Positions 1 through 6,536 of a DNA stretch of 6,934 bases are shown here, piece after piece. The stretch is from Lentisphaera sp. (GTDB lineage: Bacteria > Verrucomicrobiota > Lentisphaeria > Victivallales > GWF2-50-93): the NCBI GenBank assembly GCA_020721745.1, contig DYMC01000128.1, forward strand, positions 1 to 6,934, read 5' to 3'. Both the position numbers and the translations under genes were made by a program. Numbering within the stretch: the stretch's first letter is position 1; every line of letters starts with the position of its first letter. The notes under the pieces were generated by a model that saw nothing but the letters and a program-made list of their open reading frames with translations, searched no databases and had not been told where the DNA came from.

Positions 1-167
1 ATTATTCTCCCGAATATAAGACCGGCGATGGTGCCTAGAACAATGAAAATGCAACCGTTGAAAACTGCTGAGACAAAATCCGACGATGTGAATAGCACTA
101 TCGTGGCAATAGCGCATAAAAGCAACCCTACAATGCATCCCAGTCCATTTAGAATTTTTTCCTTCAT
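1..167 (-). CDS. Small membrane protein, N-terminal part (runs off window)
   Basis: This is an open frame of 55 codons from ATG at 165-167 to the window edge, with no stop reached. It begins MKEKILNGLGCIVG and is strongly hydrophobic. Two probable membrane helices lie at about residues 7-27 (ending in an Ile/Val/Leu-rich stretch) and 33-53 (VSAVFNGCIFIVLGTIAGLIF), with a short polar turn TSSD between them. The start lies only 16 bases after the stop of the ROK gene, so translation could be coupled, but I see no clear Shine-Dalgarno sequence. An ATG at 170-172 is out of frame and stops at once. Codon use is more AT-rich than in the ROK and mfd genes, so it may be a recent or weakly expressed gene. 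I do not recognise a family and assign no function. The unbroken frame, the helix pattern and the position argue that it is real. Confidence 0.5.
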   Translation of the reverse strand, partial: MKEKILNGLGCIVGLLLCAIATIVLFTSSDFVSAVFNGCIFIVLGTIAGLIFGRI

Positions 168-183
168 GGCATGGATTCGGAAT

Positions 184-1149
184 TCAGCGGACTGCTCCAA
201 CAGCGTTCAGCGCGGCGCCCAGCGGAACGGCATCGTCGCCCAGATCAGATATCACGAGGCACACGTCGGACGCCTTGGCACCAAAGAGGTTCTCCCTGAA
301 ATTGGCGCTTATCGGCTCCATGATGCATTCACCGAGCGCCTCGACCACCCCTCCCCCGAAGACTATGCACTGCGGATCGAGGATGCTCACCATGTTCGCG
401 GCGGCAACGCCAAGCATGCCAAAGCCCTCCTCGACCACCCCTCGGACAATCTTGTCTCCGTCGTTCCAGGCATCCAGAAGCTGGCTGCTCTTTATCCTCG
501 ACAGGTCGTCGCCGAAATACTTGCGAAGGCGTTTCCTCGCCTTCTTGTCCTCAGCGAATTTCGCAAGCCTGCGCGCAAACGCTGTTTTGCTGCAGTAGGC
601 CTCTATGCAGCCGCGCTTCCCGCATCCGCACTTCCTGCCGCCGAATTCGACAGTCTCGTGCCCGAGTTCTCCTGCAAGTCCACGAGTGCCCTTGAACAGC
701 CTGCCATCTATTATTATCCCCCCGCCGAGCCCCGTCCCCACGAAGTATGCGACAACATTCTTGAAGTTCCTCGCCGCGCCCAGCCTGTGCTCCGCCAGGA
801 CACCGCAGTTGACATCGTTCTCAATGACGGGCGTCATGCCGAACGCCTCCGACATTATCTTCCTGATGGGGATGTTCTTCCACCCAAGAGCCGGGGAGTG
901 GAACGCCTCGCCGCTGACGGGGTCCACCGACGAGGGAATGGCGATTCCGAGATGTGCGACATCGTCCCATGACGCGCCAGCCTTCTCGACAGCCTTCATC
1001 GCCAGGGTCTTCATCGCCATGGCGGTCTCCTGCGGCGAGGCACCCGTCGCGACCTTCTCCTTGCGTCGCGCCAGCACCTTGAATTTGTCGTCCAGAACCA
1101 CGGAAAGTATCTTCGTGCCACCGAGATCTATCCCAATATTTATCGCCAT
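184..1149 (-). CDS. ROK family protein (probable glucokinase-type sugar kinase)
   Basis: This 321-residue protein is complete and of typical ROK length. It should phosphorylate a hexose or amino sugar at the cost of ATP in the cytoplasm. The phosphate-binding motif DLGGTK is at residues 8-13. The sugar/catalytic motif ENDVN is at 110-114, with Asp112 as the expected base. The second nucleotide loop GTGLGGG is at 138-144. The ROK signature follows, with ELGH at 161-164 (His164 a zinc ligand) and the zinc-cysteine cluster C-G-C-G-K-R-G-C-I-E at 174-183. There is no N-terminal winged helix, which favours a kinase over an NagC/Mlc/XylR-type repressor. The start ATG has a G-run (GGGGGG on the minus strand, 1158-1163) eight bases upstream as ribosome-binding site. 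The gene follows mfd by 52 bases on the same strand with no terminator between, so it may be read from the mfd transcript. The exact sugar cannot be told; glucose, N-acetylglucosamine, N-acetylmannosamine and fructose kinases share these motifs. Confidence 0.9.
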   Translation of the reverse strand: MAINIGIDLGGTKILSVVLDDKFKVLARRKEKVATGASPQETAMAMKTLAMKAVEKAGASWDDVAHLGIAIPSSVDPVSGEAFHSPALGWKNIPIRKIMSEAFGMTPVIENDVNCGVLAEHRLGAARNFKNVVAYFVGTGLGGGIIIDGRLFKGTRGLAGELGHETVEFGGRKCGCGKRGCIEAYCSKTAFARRLAKFAEDKKARKRLRKYFGDDLSRIKSSQLLDAWNDGDKIVRGVVEEGFGMLGVAAANMVSILDPQCIVFGGGVVEALGECIMEPISANFRENLFGAKASDVCLVISDLGDDAVPLGAALNAVGAVR

Positions 1150-1201
1150 TTGCGGAGCCCCCCATTGTTGATTTCCGACCGAACACAGGCGTTAAGAGAA
1201 T

Positions 1202-4200
1202 TCAACTGCGTGTTTTTTCAAATTGCACGGGCAAAATTTCCTGGCGTTGGGACAAACGGGCCAGCGGATTCCCTCGGAGCAATCCCGATATCTCGTCCAG
1301 CTTCGCTCCCGGCGACCTGGACTTGAGCCTCGGCGGCCGTCCGCCCGGCAACATGTATCTGCCGCTGCGAATTTCGCAAATCTCCAGCGATTCACCAGAG
1401 CAGCGCAGCCTGTTGTAGCCCGCGGAGACGAGGGTTATCCTCAGCCTCTGGTGGAGCAGCAGATTGATGACTGGCGCGGGTGGCTTCCCAAAACGATCCT
1501 CGATCTCGGAGAGGATCGAGTCCAGCTTCGACTCGCTGTCGGCCAGCGCAATCCTCCTGTGGAACTTGCAGCGCAACTTGTCCGACTCGACGTAGTCCTG
1601 CGGGATAAAAGCCTCCATGATGCCTGCCGGGCCCGGCTTCCGGCAGCGCCCGAACGCCATGAAGTCCAAAGAGATGTCACAGGTCTCGAAATTGAGCGTC
1701 TTCTCTCCGCGCAATTCGGCGGCGGCCATGCGCAGGTAGTGGCAGTAGAGTTCGAATCCGACGGCGTTGATGTATCCGCTCTGCTCGGTGCCGATGATGT
1801 TCCCGGAGCCGCGTATCTCCAGGTCCCGCATGGCTATCCTGAACCCGGCGCCAAGTTCGCTGTGGCGTTTCACGGCGGCTATCCTCTCCCGGGCATTGGA
1901 CGTCAGATGCAGATGAGGAGGAAGGAGAAAGTAGGCGTATCCCTGCCTCCCGGAACGTCCAACCCTGCCCCTGAGCTGGTAGAGCTCGGCAAGACCAAAA
2001 CAGTCGGCACGCTCGACTATCAGCGTGTTCGCGTTGGGAACGTCTATGCCGGACTCTATTATGGTCGTGCAGCACAATATCTGCGTCCTGCCCTGGAGGA
2101 AAGAAAGCATCTCCTGCTCGAGCTCCTCCTCCTCCATCTGCCCATGGGCGATGCCTATCCTCGCGCCAGGCGCGATCTTCGCAAGCCTCTCAACCGCCTC
2201 GGGCATGCTCTTCACCCTGTTGTGAAGGAAGAACACCTGCCCCCCCCTCTCCAGCTCCACATTCACGGCATCGGACACGACCTTCCTGTCGAACCTCGAC
2301 ACATATGTGAGGACAGGGAGCCTCTCCACAGGAGGAGTGGAGATCGTGCTGAGGTCCCGGATCCCGGTCATCGCCATGTAGAGCGTCCTCGGTATCGGCG
2401 TGGCGCTCATCGAAAGGACATCTATCTTCTCCCTCATCCGCTTGAAGTTCTCCTTGTGCTCCACCCCGAACCGCTGCTCCTCGTCTATAACCAGAAGCCC
2501 TAGATCCTTGAAGGCTATGTCCTTCTGGAGAAGCCTGTGCGTGCCGACAATGATGTCTATGGAGCCTTCCGCGAGCCTGCGGAGCGTCTCTCCCTGTTCC
2601 CGATGCGTCCTGAAGCGGCTGAGCATCTCCACAACGACTGGATACTCCGAAAATCTCTCGGTGAAGCTGTAGTAGTGCTGCTGCGCCAGGACCGTGGTAG
2701 GGACAAGCACGGCGACCTGCTTGCCGGACGCGACCGCCCTGAACGCGGCGCGCATCGCCACCTCGGTCTTTCCATATCCGGCGTCTCCGCAGAGAAGCCT
2801 GTCCATGGGATAGGACGACTCCATGTCCTTGAATATCTCGTCGGTGGATATTCTCTGGTCGGGGGTTTCCGTATATGGGAATTTCTTTTCGAAGAGCCTT
2901 TCCTCGCGGCGGTCGCCGGCCAGACGCAATCCAGTCTTGTCCATCCTTGCGGCCTGCATCGTGAGCAGACCGGAGGCGAACTCCGCCGCGCCCCTCCTCG
3001 CAAGCAGCTTCGCCCTGCCCCATCCCCGCCTCCCCACTACGCTCAGGCGTGGCTGCATCTTCCCGGCGCCGGAATACTTGCTGACCAGATCGGAGCGGTG
3101 GATGTCCGTGTAGGTCATCACCTCGTCAGCAAATTCGATCTTCAACGCCTCGCTTTCGATTCCGCCGAAATTCCGCGAGACCATGCCCCTGAAGACACCT
3201 ATGCCGTAGTCGTTGTGGACGACGAAGTCCCCCTCGTCGAAATCGGAGAAGAATTCCCCGCCCTCCCCCGGGACCATCCGTCCGGCCCTGCGGATATCGT
3301 CCGGGAGGCGCGGAATCCTTCGGAACGGCAGCGCGAGCAGATCGTCCTCGGAGATGAAAGCCAGCTTCAGGCCTTCCAGCACAAAGGAATTGGGGAGGGA
3401 ACTCCTCGCCACCTCCACCGGCCCGATGCCACGAGAGGAAAGCATCTCGGAAAGGTGCCCCACACCGTCCTCGTCCTTCGTTCCGACCACCACCGAGAAG
3501 GAATCGGAAATCAGACGGGAAACTTTCCCGAAGGACTTGTCAAGCGCCTCGTCCCTCGAGGCCGCAAGGCCCGCGTCTTCCGCCTGAGAGAAACGCATCG
3601 TGGAACAATCCTCGCCCGCGACAGCGCCGCTCTCGACAATGTCGAGGACGCGGAGCGGATCTGCGGAAGCGTCAATCAGCCTGGAGAATTCCATTTCCCC
3701 GTCCTCTCCGAAGAAACGCCTCAGATGGGCCCGGCATGATTCAGGATGGAATGTGACCGTCCGCGCAGGATTCCTGATGAATAATTCGCCCACCTTCAGC
3801 ATCCCGCCGCGCCTTTCAGCCCCGGAAAAATCGAAGACAGGGGACAGCCTGTATCGCTGCACCGCGCCGACGCTCCGCTGCGTGAGGGGATCGTAAAGCC
3901 TGATCTCCTCTATCCTGTCTCCGAAAAACTCCACCCGCGCCGGACTGCTCTCCGAGGGCGAGTATATGTCCAGTATCCCTCCGCGGCGGGAAAATTCACC
4001 GGGGGCTCCGGTCTCGAATTCGTCGGCGTAGTTCATCCTCACAAGGCTGGAGCACAGGAAATCCATGCGGGCATCGGCCCCCTTCTCGAGGATCAATGGA
4101 GGGGTTGTCGCGAATTCCTCTGGCACACCGCTGAGAAGAGCCGCGCCGCTCGTGAAGAAGACTCCGGGCAGACGTGCGGCGGCAGTCTCAATCGCACGCG

Positions 4201-4522
4201 AAAGGCTGTTCATCATGTCCGGCGACGGTGTCTTCGAGCCAGAGGCCAGCTCGGGAAGAAAATGGAAGTCCTCCCTCAGGAGCGGAAAATCGTTCCGCGA
4301 ATTTCTCAGAATCGAAAATTGCGACTCGGCCATCGAACTGTTCGGAAAGACAAGAAGAAGCCTCGGGGATTCCAGCGAGAAAAGCATGCGCAGGACCAGC
4401 GGCGGGACCACATCCTCGTCCGCATTTGTGAAAGCCCCCCCCAGAGGCGCTCCACTGGCGAACCACAGCTGCAACAAATTTTTCCAATTTTTACAGTTCC
4501 GGGTTTGCAATTTGGAGTTCAT
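1202..4522 (-). CDS. mfd: Transcription-repair coupling factor Mfd
   Basis: This 1106-residue ATP-dependent DNA translocase matches Mfd in length. Mfd pushes stalled RNA polymerase off damaged template and recruits UvrA for nucleotide excision repair. In order: a UvrB-like N-terminal module with the conserved segment GEFSRRGGILDIYSP at about 175-189 and VEFFGDRIEEIRLYD at 197-211; the CarD-like RNA polymerase interaction domain from about 428 (DEGDFVVHNDYGIGVFRGM); then the RecG-like helicase core. The core has Walker A GDAGYGKTE at 579-587, Walker B DEEQ at 680-683, SATPIPRTL at 706-714, TTIIESGIDVPNANT at 819-833 and QLRGRVGRSGR at 849-859. The translocation (TRG) motif LEIRGSGNIIGTEQSG is at 901-916, and the C-terminal TRCF domain runs from about 950. 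No key residue looks lost. The ATG at 4520-4522 gives an N-terminus of expected length, but its ribosome-binding site is weak, so a nearby start is possible. It is divergent from the sigma gene and heads the mfd-ROK-membrane protein series. Confidence 0.97.
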   Translation of the reverse strand: MNSKLQTRNCKNWKNLLQLWFASGAPLGGAFTNADEDVVPPLVLRMLFSLESPRLLLVFPNSSMAESQFSILRNSRNDFPLLREDFHFLPELASGSKTPSPDMMNSLSRAIETAAARLPGVFFTSGAALLSGVPEEFATTPPLILEKGADARMDFLCSSLVRMNYADEFETGAPGEFSRRGGILDIYSPSESSPARVEFFGDRIEEIRLYDPLTQRSVGAVQRYRLSPVFDFSGAERRGGMLKVGELFIRNPARTVTFHPESCRAHLRRFFGEDGEMEFSRLIDASADPLRVLDIVESGAVAGEDCSTMRFSQAEDAGLAASRDEALDKSFGKVSRLISDSFSVVVGTKDEDGVGHLSEMLSSRGIGPVEVARSSLPNSFVLEGLKLAFISEDDLLALPFRRIPRLPDDIRRAGRMVPGEGGEFFSDFDEGDFVVHNDYGIGVFRGMVSRNFGGIESEALKIEFADEVMTYTDIHRSDLVSKYSGAGKMQPRLSVVGRRGWGRAKLLARRGAAEFASGLLTMQAARMDKTGLRLAGDRREERLFEKKFPYTETPDQRISTDEIFKDMESSYPMDRLLCGDAGYGKTEVAMRAAFRAVASGKQVAVLVPTTVLAQQHYYSFTERFSEYPVVVEMLSRFRTHREQGETLRRLAEGSIDIIVGTHRLLQKDIAFKDLGLLVIDEEQRFGVEHKENFKRMREKIDVLSMSATPIPRTLYMAMTGIRDLSTISTPPVERLPVLTYVSRFDRKVVSDAVNVELERGGQVFFLHNRVKSMPEAVERLAKIAPGARIGIAHGQMEEEELEQEMLSFLQGRTQILCCTTIIESGIDVPNANTLIVERADCFGLAELYQLRGRVGRSGRQGYAYFLLPPHLHLTSNARERIAAVKRHSELGAGFRIAMRDLEIRGSGNIIGTEQSGYINAVGFELYCHYLRMAAAELRGEKTLNFETCDISLDFMAFGRCRKPGPAGIMEAFIPQDYVESDKLRCKFHRRIALADSESKLDSILSEIEDRFGKPPAPVINLLLHQRLRITLVSAGYNRLRCSGESLEICEIRSGRYMLPGGRPPRLKSRSPGAKLDEISGLLRGNPLARLSQRQEILPVQFEKTRS

Positions 4523-4605
4523 GCGCTATCTACTACTCACTTTTGGGGCGTTAAGGGGATTTTCGTGTTTTTAAAGACTATCAATATATAAAATACAGGC
4601 GGGAA
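4523..4605. promoter_or_regulatory. Divergent mfd / rpoD intergenic region
   Basis: These 83 bases lie between the start codons of two divergent genes and must hold the promoters of both, unless transcription enters from further away. The stretch at 4581-4594 (AT-only apart from one C) contains overlapping -10-like hexamers for the plus strand (TATATA at 4585-4590, TATAAA at 4587-4592, TAAAAT at 4589-4594). No good -35 hexamer stands at the matching distance. For the minus strand, TTGATA (complement of 4578-4583) is a possible -35, without a convincing -10 partner. The sigma gene has a moderate ribosome-binding site, AGGCGGG at 4597-4603. I give the region rather than a fixed promoter because none of the candidates is strong. 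Confidence 0.4.
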
Positions 4606-6066
4606 ATGGCCAATTCCAAATCTAAAATAAAAAAGAAAAACAGCAAGCCCAACTCAAAAAACAGCGTTGAAAACGAGAAGAAGCATGCGGACGAGAAGAT
4701 AGTCGCAAACAAGCCCGTTGTCAACAAGGGGAAGCAGGCACCGCCAAAGAAAGTCGCTCCAAAGCCTGCCAAGACGGCAAAGCCCGCTCCTGCCGGAAAA
4801 ACAACCAACAGCCTTCTCAAGGCTACCGAAGAGGCGCCCCCCGCCGCTCCTAAGAAGGCCGCGCCGGAGAAGAATCCCAAGCCAGCCCCGGCGAAAAAAA
4901 CACAGGCACCCAAGAGTGTCGCAGCCCCGCAGGCCAAGACAGCCACAGAATCGCCGCCCAAGCAACTGCAGAAGGCGGCTCCCCAGAAGAAAACCACGAA
5001 GCAACCCGAAAAAAAACCGGCCGTGAAGCCCCCTGAGAAGAAGCCCGCCGCCAAGCCAGTCTCCAAATTCCCGCCACCCGTGGCGAAGGAACAGAAACAT
5101 CCCACAGCAAAAAAGGACGGGAAGAAGGCTCCCCCGAAGAAACCGGATAAGAAGGCCGCCCCCAAGAAGGAGGCGGAAAAAGGCAAGCCCGTAAAAAAAC
5201 CCGTGATCCCGGAAGAGGTCTATTCATCGGCGAAAAACGACACGATGAAAGTCTACATGCAGGAGATCGGGCAGATATCCCTCGTCACCAAGGAGCAGGA
5301 GGTGCAACTTGCGGCGAAGATCCATGGCAAGGATCTCGATGCCAAGGAGGCCGCACGCACGGAGCTGATCAGGGCCAACCTCAGGCTGGTCGTCAAGATA
5401 GCACACGATTTCAAAGGTCTTGGACTTCCCCTGCTCGACCTCATCTCGGAGGGGAACATCGGACTCATGAGGGCCGTCGAGAAGTTCGACCCCGCAAAGG
5501 GGGCCAAATTCAGCTCATACGCCGCATGGTGGATAAAACAGTCCATGCGCAGAGCCCTCGCAAACCAGAGCAAGACCATCAGAATCCCAGTCCAGTCCGC
5601 AGGAAAGATAAACAAAATCAAAAACGCAAAACTAAAACTTGCGGAAAAACTCAGCAGAGAGCCGTCAGACGCGGAAATCGCCGAATTCCTCGAATTCAGC
5701 GAAAGAACCGTCTCGGGGCTCAAACTGGCCGACCTCAAGACATTCTCCCTCCACGACCCCATCCAGCAGGGCGAGGACGGCGAATTCCAGGACATCATAC
5801 CCGACCGCAGCGCCACAATGCCCGACAGGATACTCGGCGACCGGGAATCCATCGCGCGCCTGAACAGCCTCCTCACCAATCTGGACGACCGCGAAAAACG
5901 CATCCTCAGAATGCGTTTCGGACTCGACGGGAACCGCCCGAAGACCCTCGAGGAGGTCAGCCAGGAAATAGGAAGGACAAGAGAGCGCGTCCGTCAGATA
6001 CAGAACCAGGCTCTCACCAAGCTCAGGAACATGCTCGCGGACGAGACCGGTGTCACGTTCGACTGA
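4606..6066 (+). CDS. rpoD: Primary RNA polymerase sigma factor (RpoD/SigA, sigma-70 group) with long basic N-terminus
   Basis: This 486-residue protein directs RNA polymerase to housekeeping promoters. Residues 1 to about 205 are low-complexity and rich in Lys, Ala and Pro, full of KKPA/PAKK-type motifs, in the place of sigma region 1.1. Conserved sigma begins at about 211 with region 1.2 (NDTMKVYMQEIGQISLVTKE). Region 2 follows (ANLRLVVKIA at 257-266, DLISEGNIGLMRAVEKFDPAKG at 278-299, YAAWWIKQSMRRALANQSKT at 305-324), then region 3 (about 330-400). Region 4 (about 415-480) carries the helix-turn-helix TLEEVSQEIGRTRERVRQIQ at 447-466, which reads the -35 box. The stop is followed after 56 bases by rpsU, and the pair shares the terminator at 6306-6341. 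In region 2.4 the Thr that in E. coli sigma-70 (Thr440) helps read the -10 box is Arg315 here, while the neighbouring Gln312 is kept. A group 2 sigma is possible, but the full region set and the translation-gene neighbour favour the primary sigma. Confidence 0.94.
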   Translation: MANSKSKIKKKNSKPNSKNSVENEKKHADEKIVANKPVVNKGKQAPPKKVAPKPAKTAKPAPAGKTTNSLLKATEEAPPAAPKKAAPEKNPKPAPAKKTQAPKSVAAPQAKTATESPPKQLQKAAPQKKTTKQPEKKPAVKPPEKKPAAKPVSKFPPPVAKEQKHPTAKKDGKKAPPKKPDKKAAPKKEAEKGKPVKKPVIPEEVYSSAKNDTMKVYMQEIGQISLVTKEQEVQLAAKIHGKDLDAKEAARTELIRANLRLVVKIAHDFKGLGLPLLDLISEGNIGLMRAVEKFDPAKGAKFSSYAAWWIKQSMRRALANQSKTIRIPVQSAGKINKIKNAKLKLAEKLSREPSDAEIAEFLEFSERTVSGLKLADLKTFSLHDPIQQGEDGEFQDIIPDRSATMPDRILGDRESIARLNSLLTNLDDREKRILRMRFGLDGNRPKTLEEVSQEIGRTRERVRQIQNQALTKLRNMLADETGVTFD

Positions 6067-6107
6067 AAATCTTCAAATTATAAAATCAACCAATCGTCAA
6101 AGTCAAG

Positions 6108-6119
6108 AAGGGGGTGATC
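6108..6119 (+). promoter_or_regulatory. Extended Shine-Dalgarno sequence of rpsU
   Basis: AAGGGGGTGATC differs at one base from AAGGAGGTGATC, the exact complement of the usual 3' end of bacterial 16S rRNA. The G-run ends eight bases before the ATG. Such a long match fixes the start of the small rpsU gene. The 16S gene of this organism is not in the window, so the match to its own rRNA tail is assumed. Confidence 0.8.
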
Positions 6120-6122
6120 AAA

Positions 6123-6284
6123 ATGATAGAAGTCAAGATGCGCAGGGGCGAGCCCGTGGACAAGGCTCTCCGCAAGCTGAAGAAGAAGCTTGACCGCGAA
6201 GGCACCCTCAGGGAAATCAGAAACCGCAGACACTACGAAAAACCCAGCGAAAAAAAACGCAGAGGCAAAAAAACAATGCGCTGA
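6123..6284 (+). CDS. rpsU: Small ribosomal subunit protein bS21
   Basis: This 53-residue, strongly basic protein begins MIEVKMRRGEPVDKALRKLK and contains REIRNRRHYEKPSEKKRR. That is the bS21 pattern: a short beta start, the GEPVDKALR helix, then the RxRRxxEKPS segment and a Lys/Arg-rich tail. bS21 sits on the 30S platform near the 3' end of 16S rRNA and helps initiation of translation. At 53 residues it is shorter than the roughly 70-residue E. coli protein; shorter forms are common outside Proteobacteria. The ATG is set by the near-perfect Shine-Dalgarno sequence at 6108-6119. It starts 56 bases after the sigma gene and is followed by an intrinsic terminator, so the two are probably co-transcribed. 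A weak internal promoter (TTCGAC at 6058-6063, TATAAA at 6079-6084, spacing only 15) could give extra expression. Confidence 0.93.
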   Translation: MIEVKMRRGEPVDKALRKLKKKLDREGTLREIRNRRHYEKPSEKKRRGKKTMR

Positions 6285-6305
6285 ATCCAATCGGAATGAG
6301 ATCGA

Positions 6306-6341
6306 GGCCGGAACGACACAGGTCGCTCCGGCCTTTTTTTT
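6306..6341 (+). terminator. Rho-independent terminator of the rpoD-rpsU unit
   Basis: The stem GGCCGGA (6306-6312) pairs perfectly with TCCGGCC (6327-6333). Inside, past one A/C mismatch, CGAC (6314-6317) pairs with GTCG (6322-6325) around the four-base loop ACAG. Eight T residues follow (6334-6341). It stands 21 bases after the rpsU stop, which is the expected place for the end of this transcript. Confidence 0.95.
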
Positions 6342-6362
6342 GCAATTATTCCGAATCGGGGC

Positions 6363-6390
6363 TTGACTTTTTCCCACCATGCCCTATACT
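6363..6390 (+). promoter_or_regulatory. Sigma-70 promoter of the initiator tRNA gene
   Basis: The -35 hexamer TTGACT (6363-6368) and -10 hexamer TATACT (6385-6390) are separated by 16 bases. Each differs from consensus at one position. Transcription should start near 6397, giving a 5' leader of about 24 bases before the mature tRNA. The promoter lies just after the rpsU terminator, so the tRNA forms its own unit. Confidence 0.8.
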
Positions 6391-6420
6391 AAGCGCAACT
6401 ACATCAGATTCCCTTCTCAT

Positions 6421-6495
6421 TGCGGGGTGGAGCAGAGGTAGCTCGTCAGGCTCATAACCTGAAGGCCGCTGGTTCGAGTCCAGCCCCCGCTACCA
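6421..6495 (+). tRNA. Initiator tRNA-Met (anticodon CAU), CCA encoded
   Basis: The cloverleaf folds fully. The acceptor arm is TGCGGGG with CCCCGCT, then A and an encoded CCA. The D stem is GAGC/GCTC. The anticodon stem TCAGG/CCTGA holds the loop CTCATAA, and the T stem GCTGG/CCAGC holds the loop TTCGAGT. Two initiator marks are present: the first acceptor pair (position 1 with 72) is unpaired, T against T, and the D stem has A11-T24. Of the three G-C pairs that usually close the anticodon stem, the lower two are kept and the upper one is A-T. The molecule starts protein synthesis with formyl-methionine. It has its own promoter at 6363-6390. No T-tract terminator follows directly; the hairpin at 6537-6576 is the next strong fold. 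Confidence 0.95.
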
Positions 6496-6536
6496 TTCGC
6501 CTCAATAAAAATCGTCGAGTAGACATAGTGCCTCCA

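Noticed and set aside
28..972. Long plus-strand frame of 314 codons, with further ones at 275-598 and 605-1171
   Set aside because: These are antisense to the ROK gene, whose minus-strand protein has all family motifs. The plus-strand translations show no recognisable domain and unnatural composition.
1188..1200. GCGTTAAG followed by purines before the ROK gene and again at about 4548-4560 before rpoD
   Set aside because: Only eight to ten bases agree and the positions relative to the genes differ; chance explains it.
2190..3023. Minus-strand frame of 277 codons in another phase of mfd
   Set aside because: It overlaps the helicase core of mfd in a shifted frame. The mfd frame is intact throughout, so there is no frameshift to explain.
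1223..3739. Plus-strand frames of 426 codons (1223-2503) and 400 codons (2537-3739)
   Set aside because: They mirror mfd in the opposite strand. Long antisense frames are expected in GC-rich genes, and the proteins are Arg/His/Pro-rich without motifs.
4581..5186. Minus-strand frame of 201 codons that looks like a Gly/Phe/Ala-rich membrane protein
   Set aside because: It is the complement of the Lys/Ala/Pro-rich sigma tail: Lys codons (AAG/AAA) read backwards as Phe/Leu, giving false hydrophobicity. It has no family resemblance.
5253..5903. Minus-strand frame of 216 codons opposite the conserved part of rpoD
   Set aside because: The plus strand encodes highly conserved sigma regions 1.2 to 4. 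The antisense frame has no motifs.
6101..6138. AGTCAAGA repeated at 6101-6108 and 6131-6138 around the rpsU start
   Set aside because: The second copy codes for conserved residues of bS21 and the match is only eight bases.
6078..6380. Minus-strand frame of 100 codons opposite rpsU
   Set aside because: It reads back through the terminator hairpin and rpsU, has no clear start signal, and the rpsU frame is clearly real.
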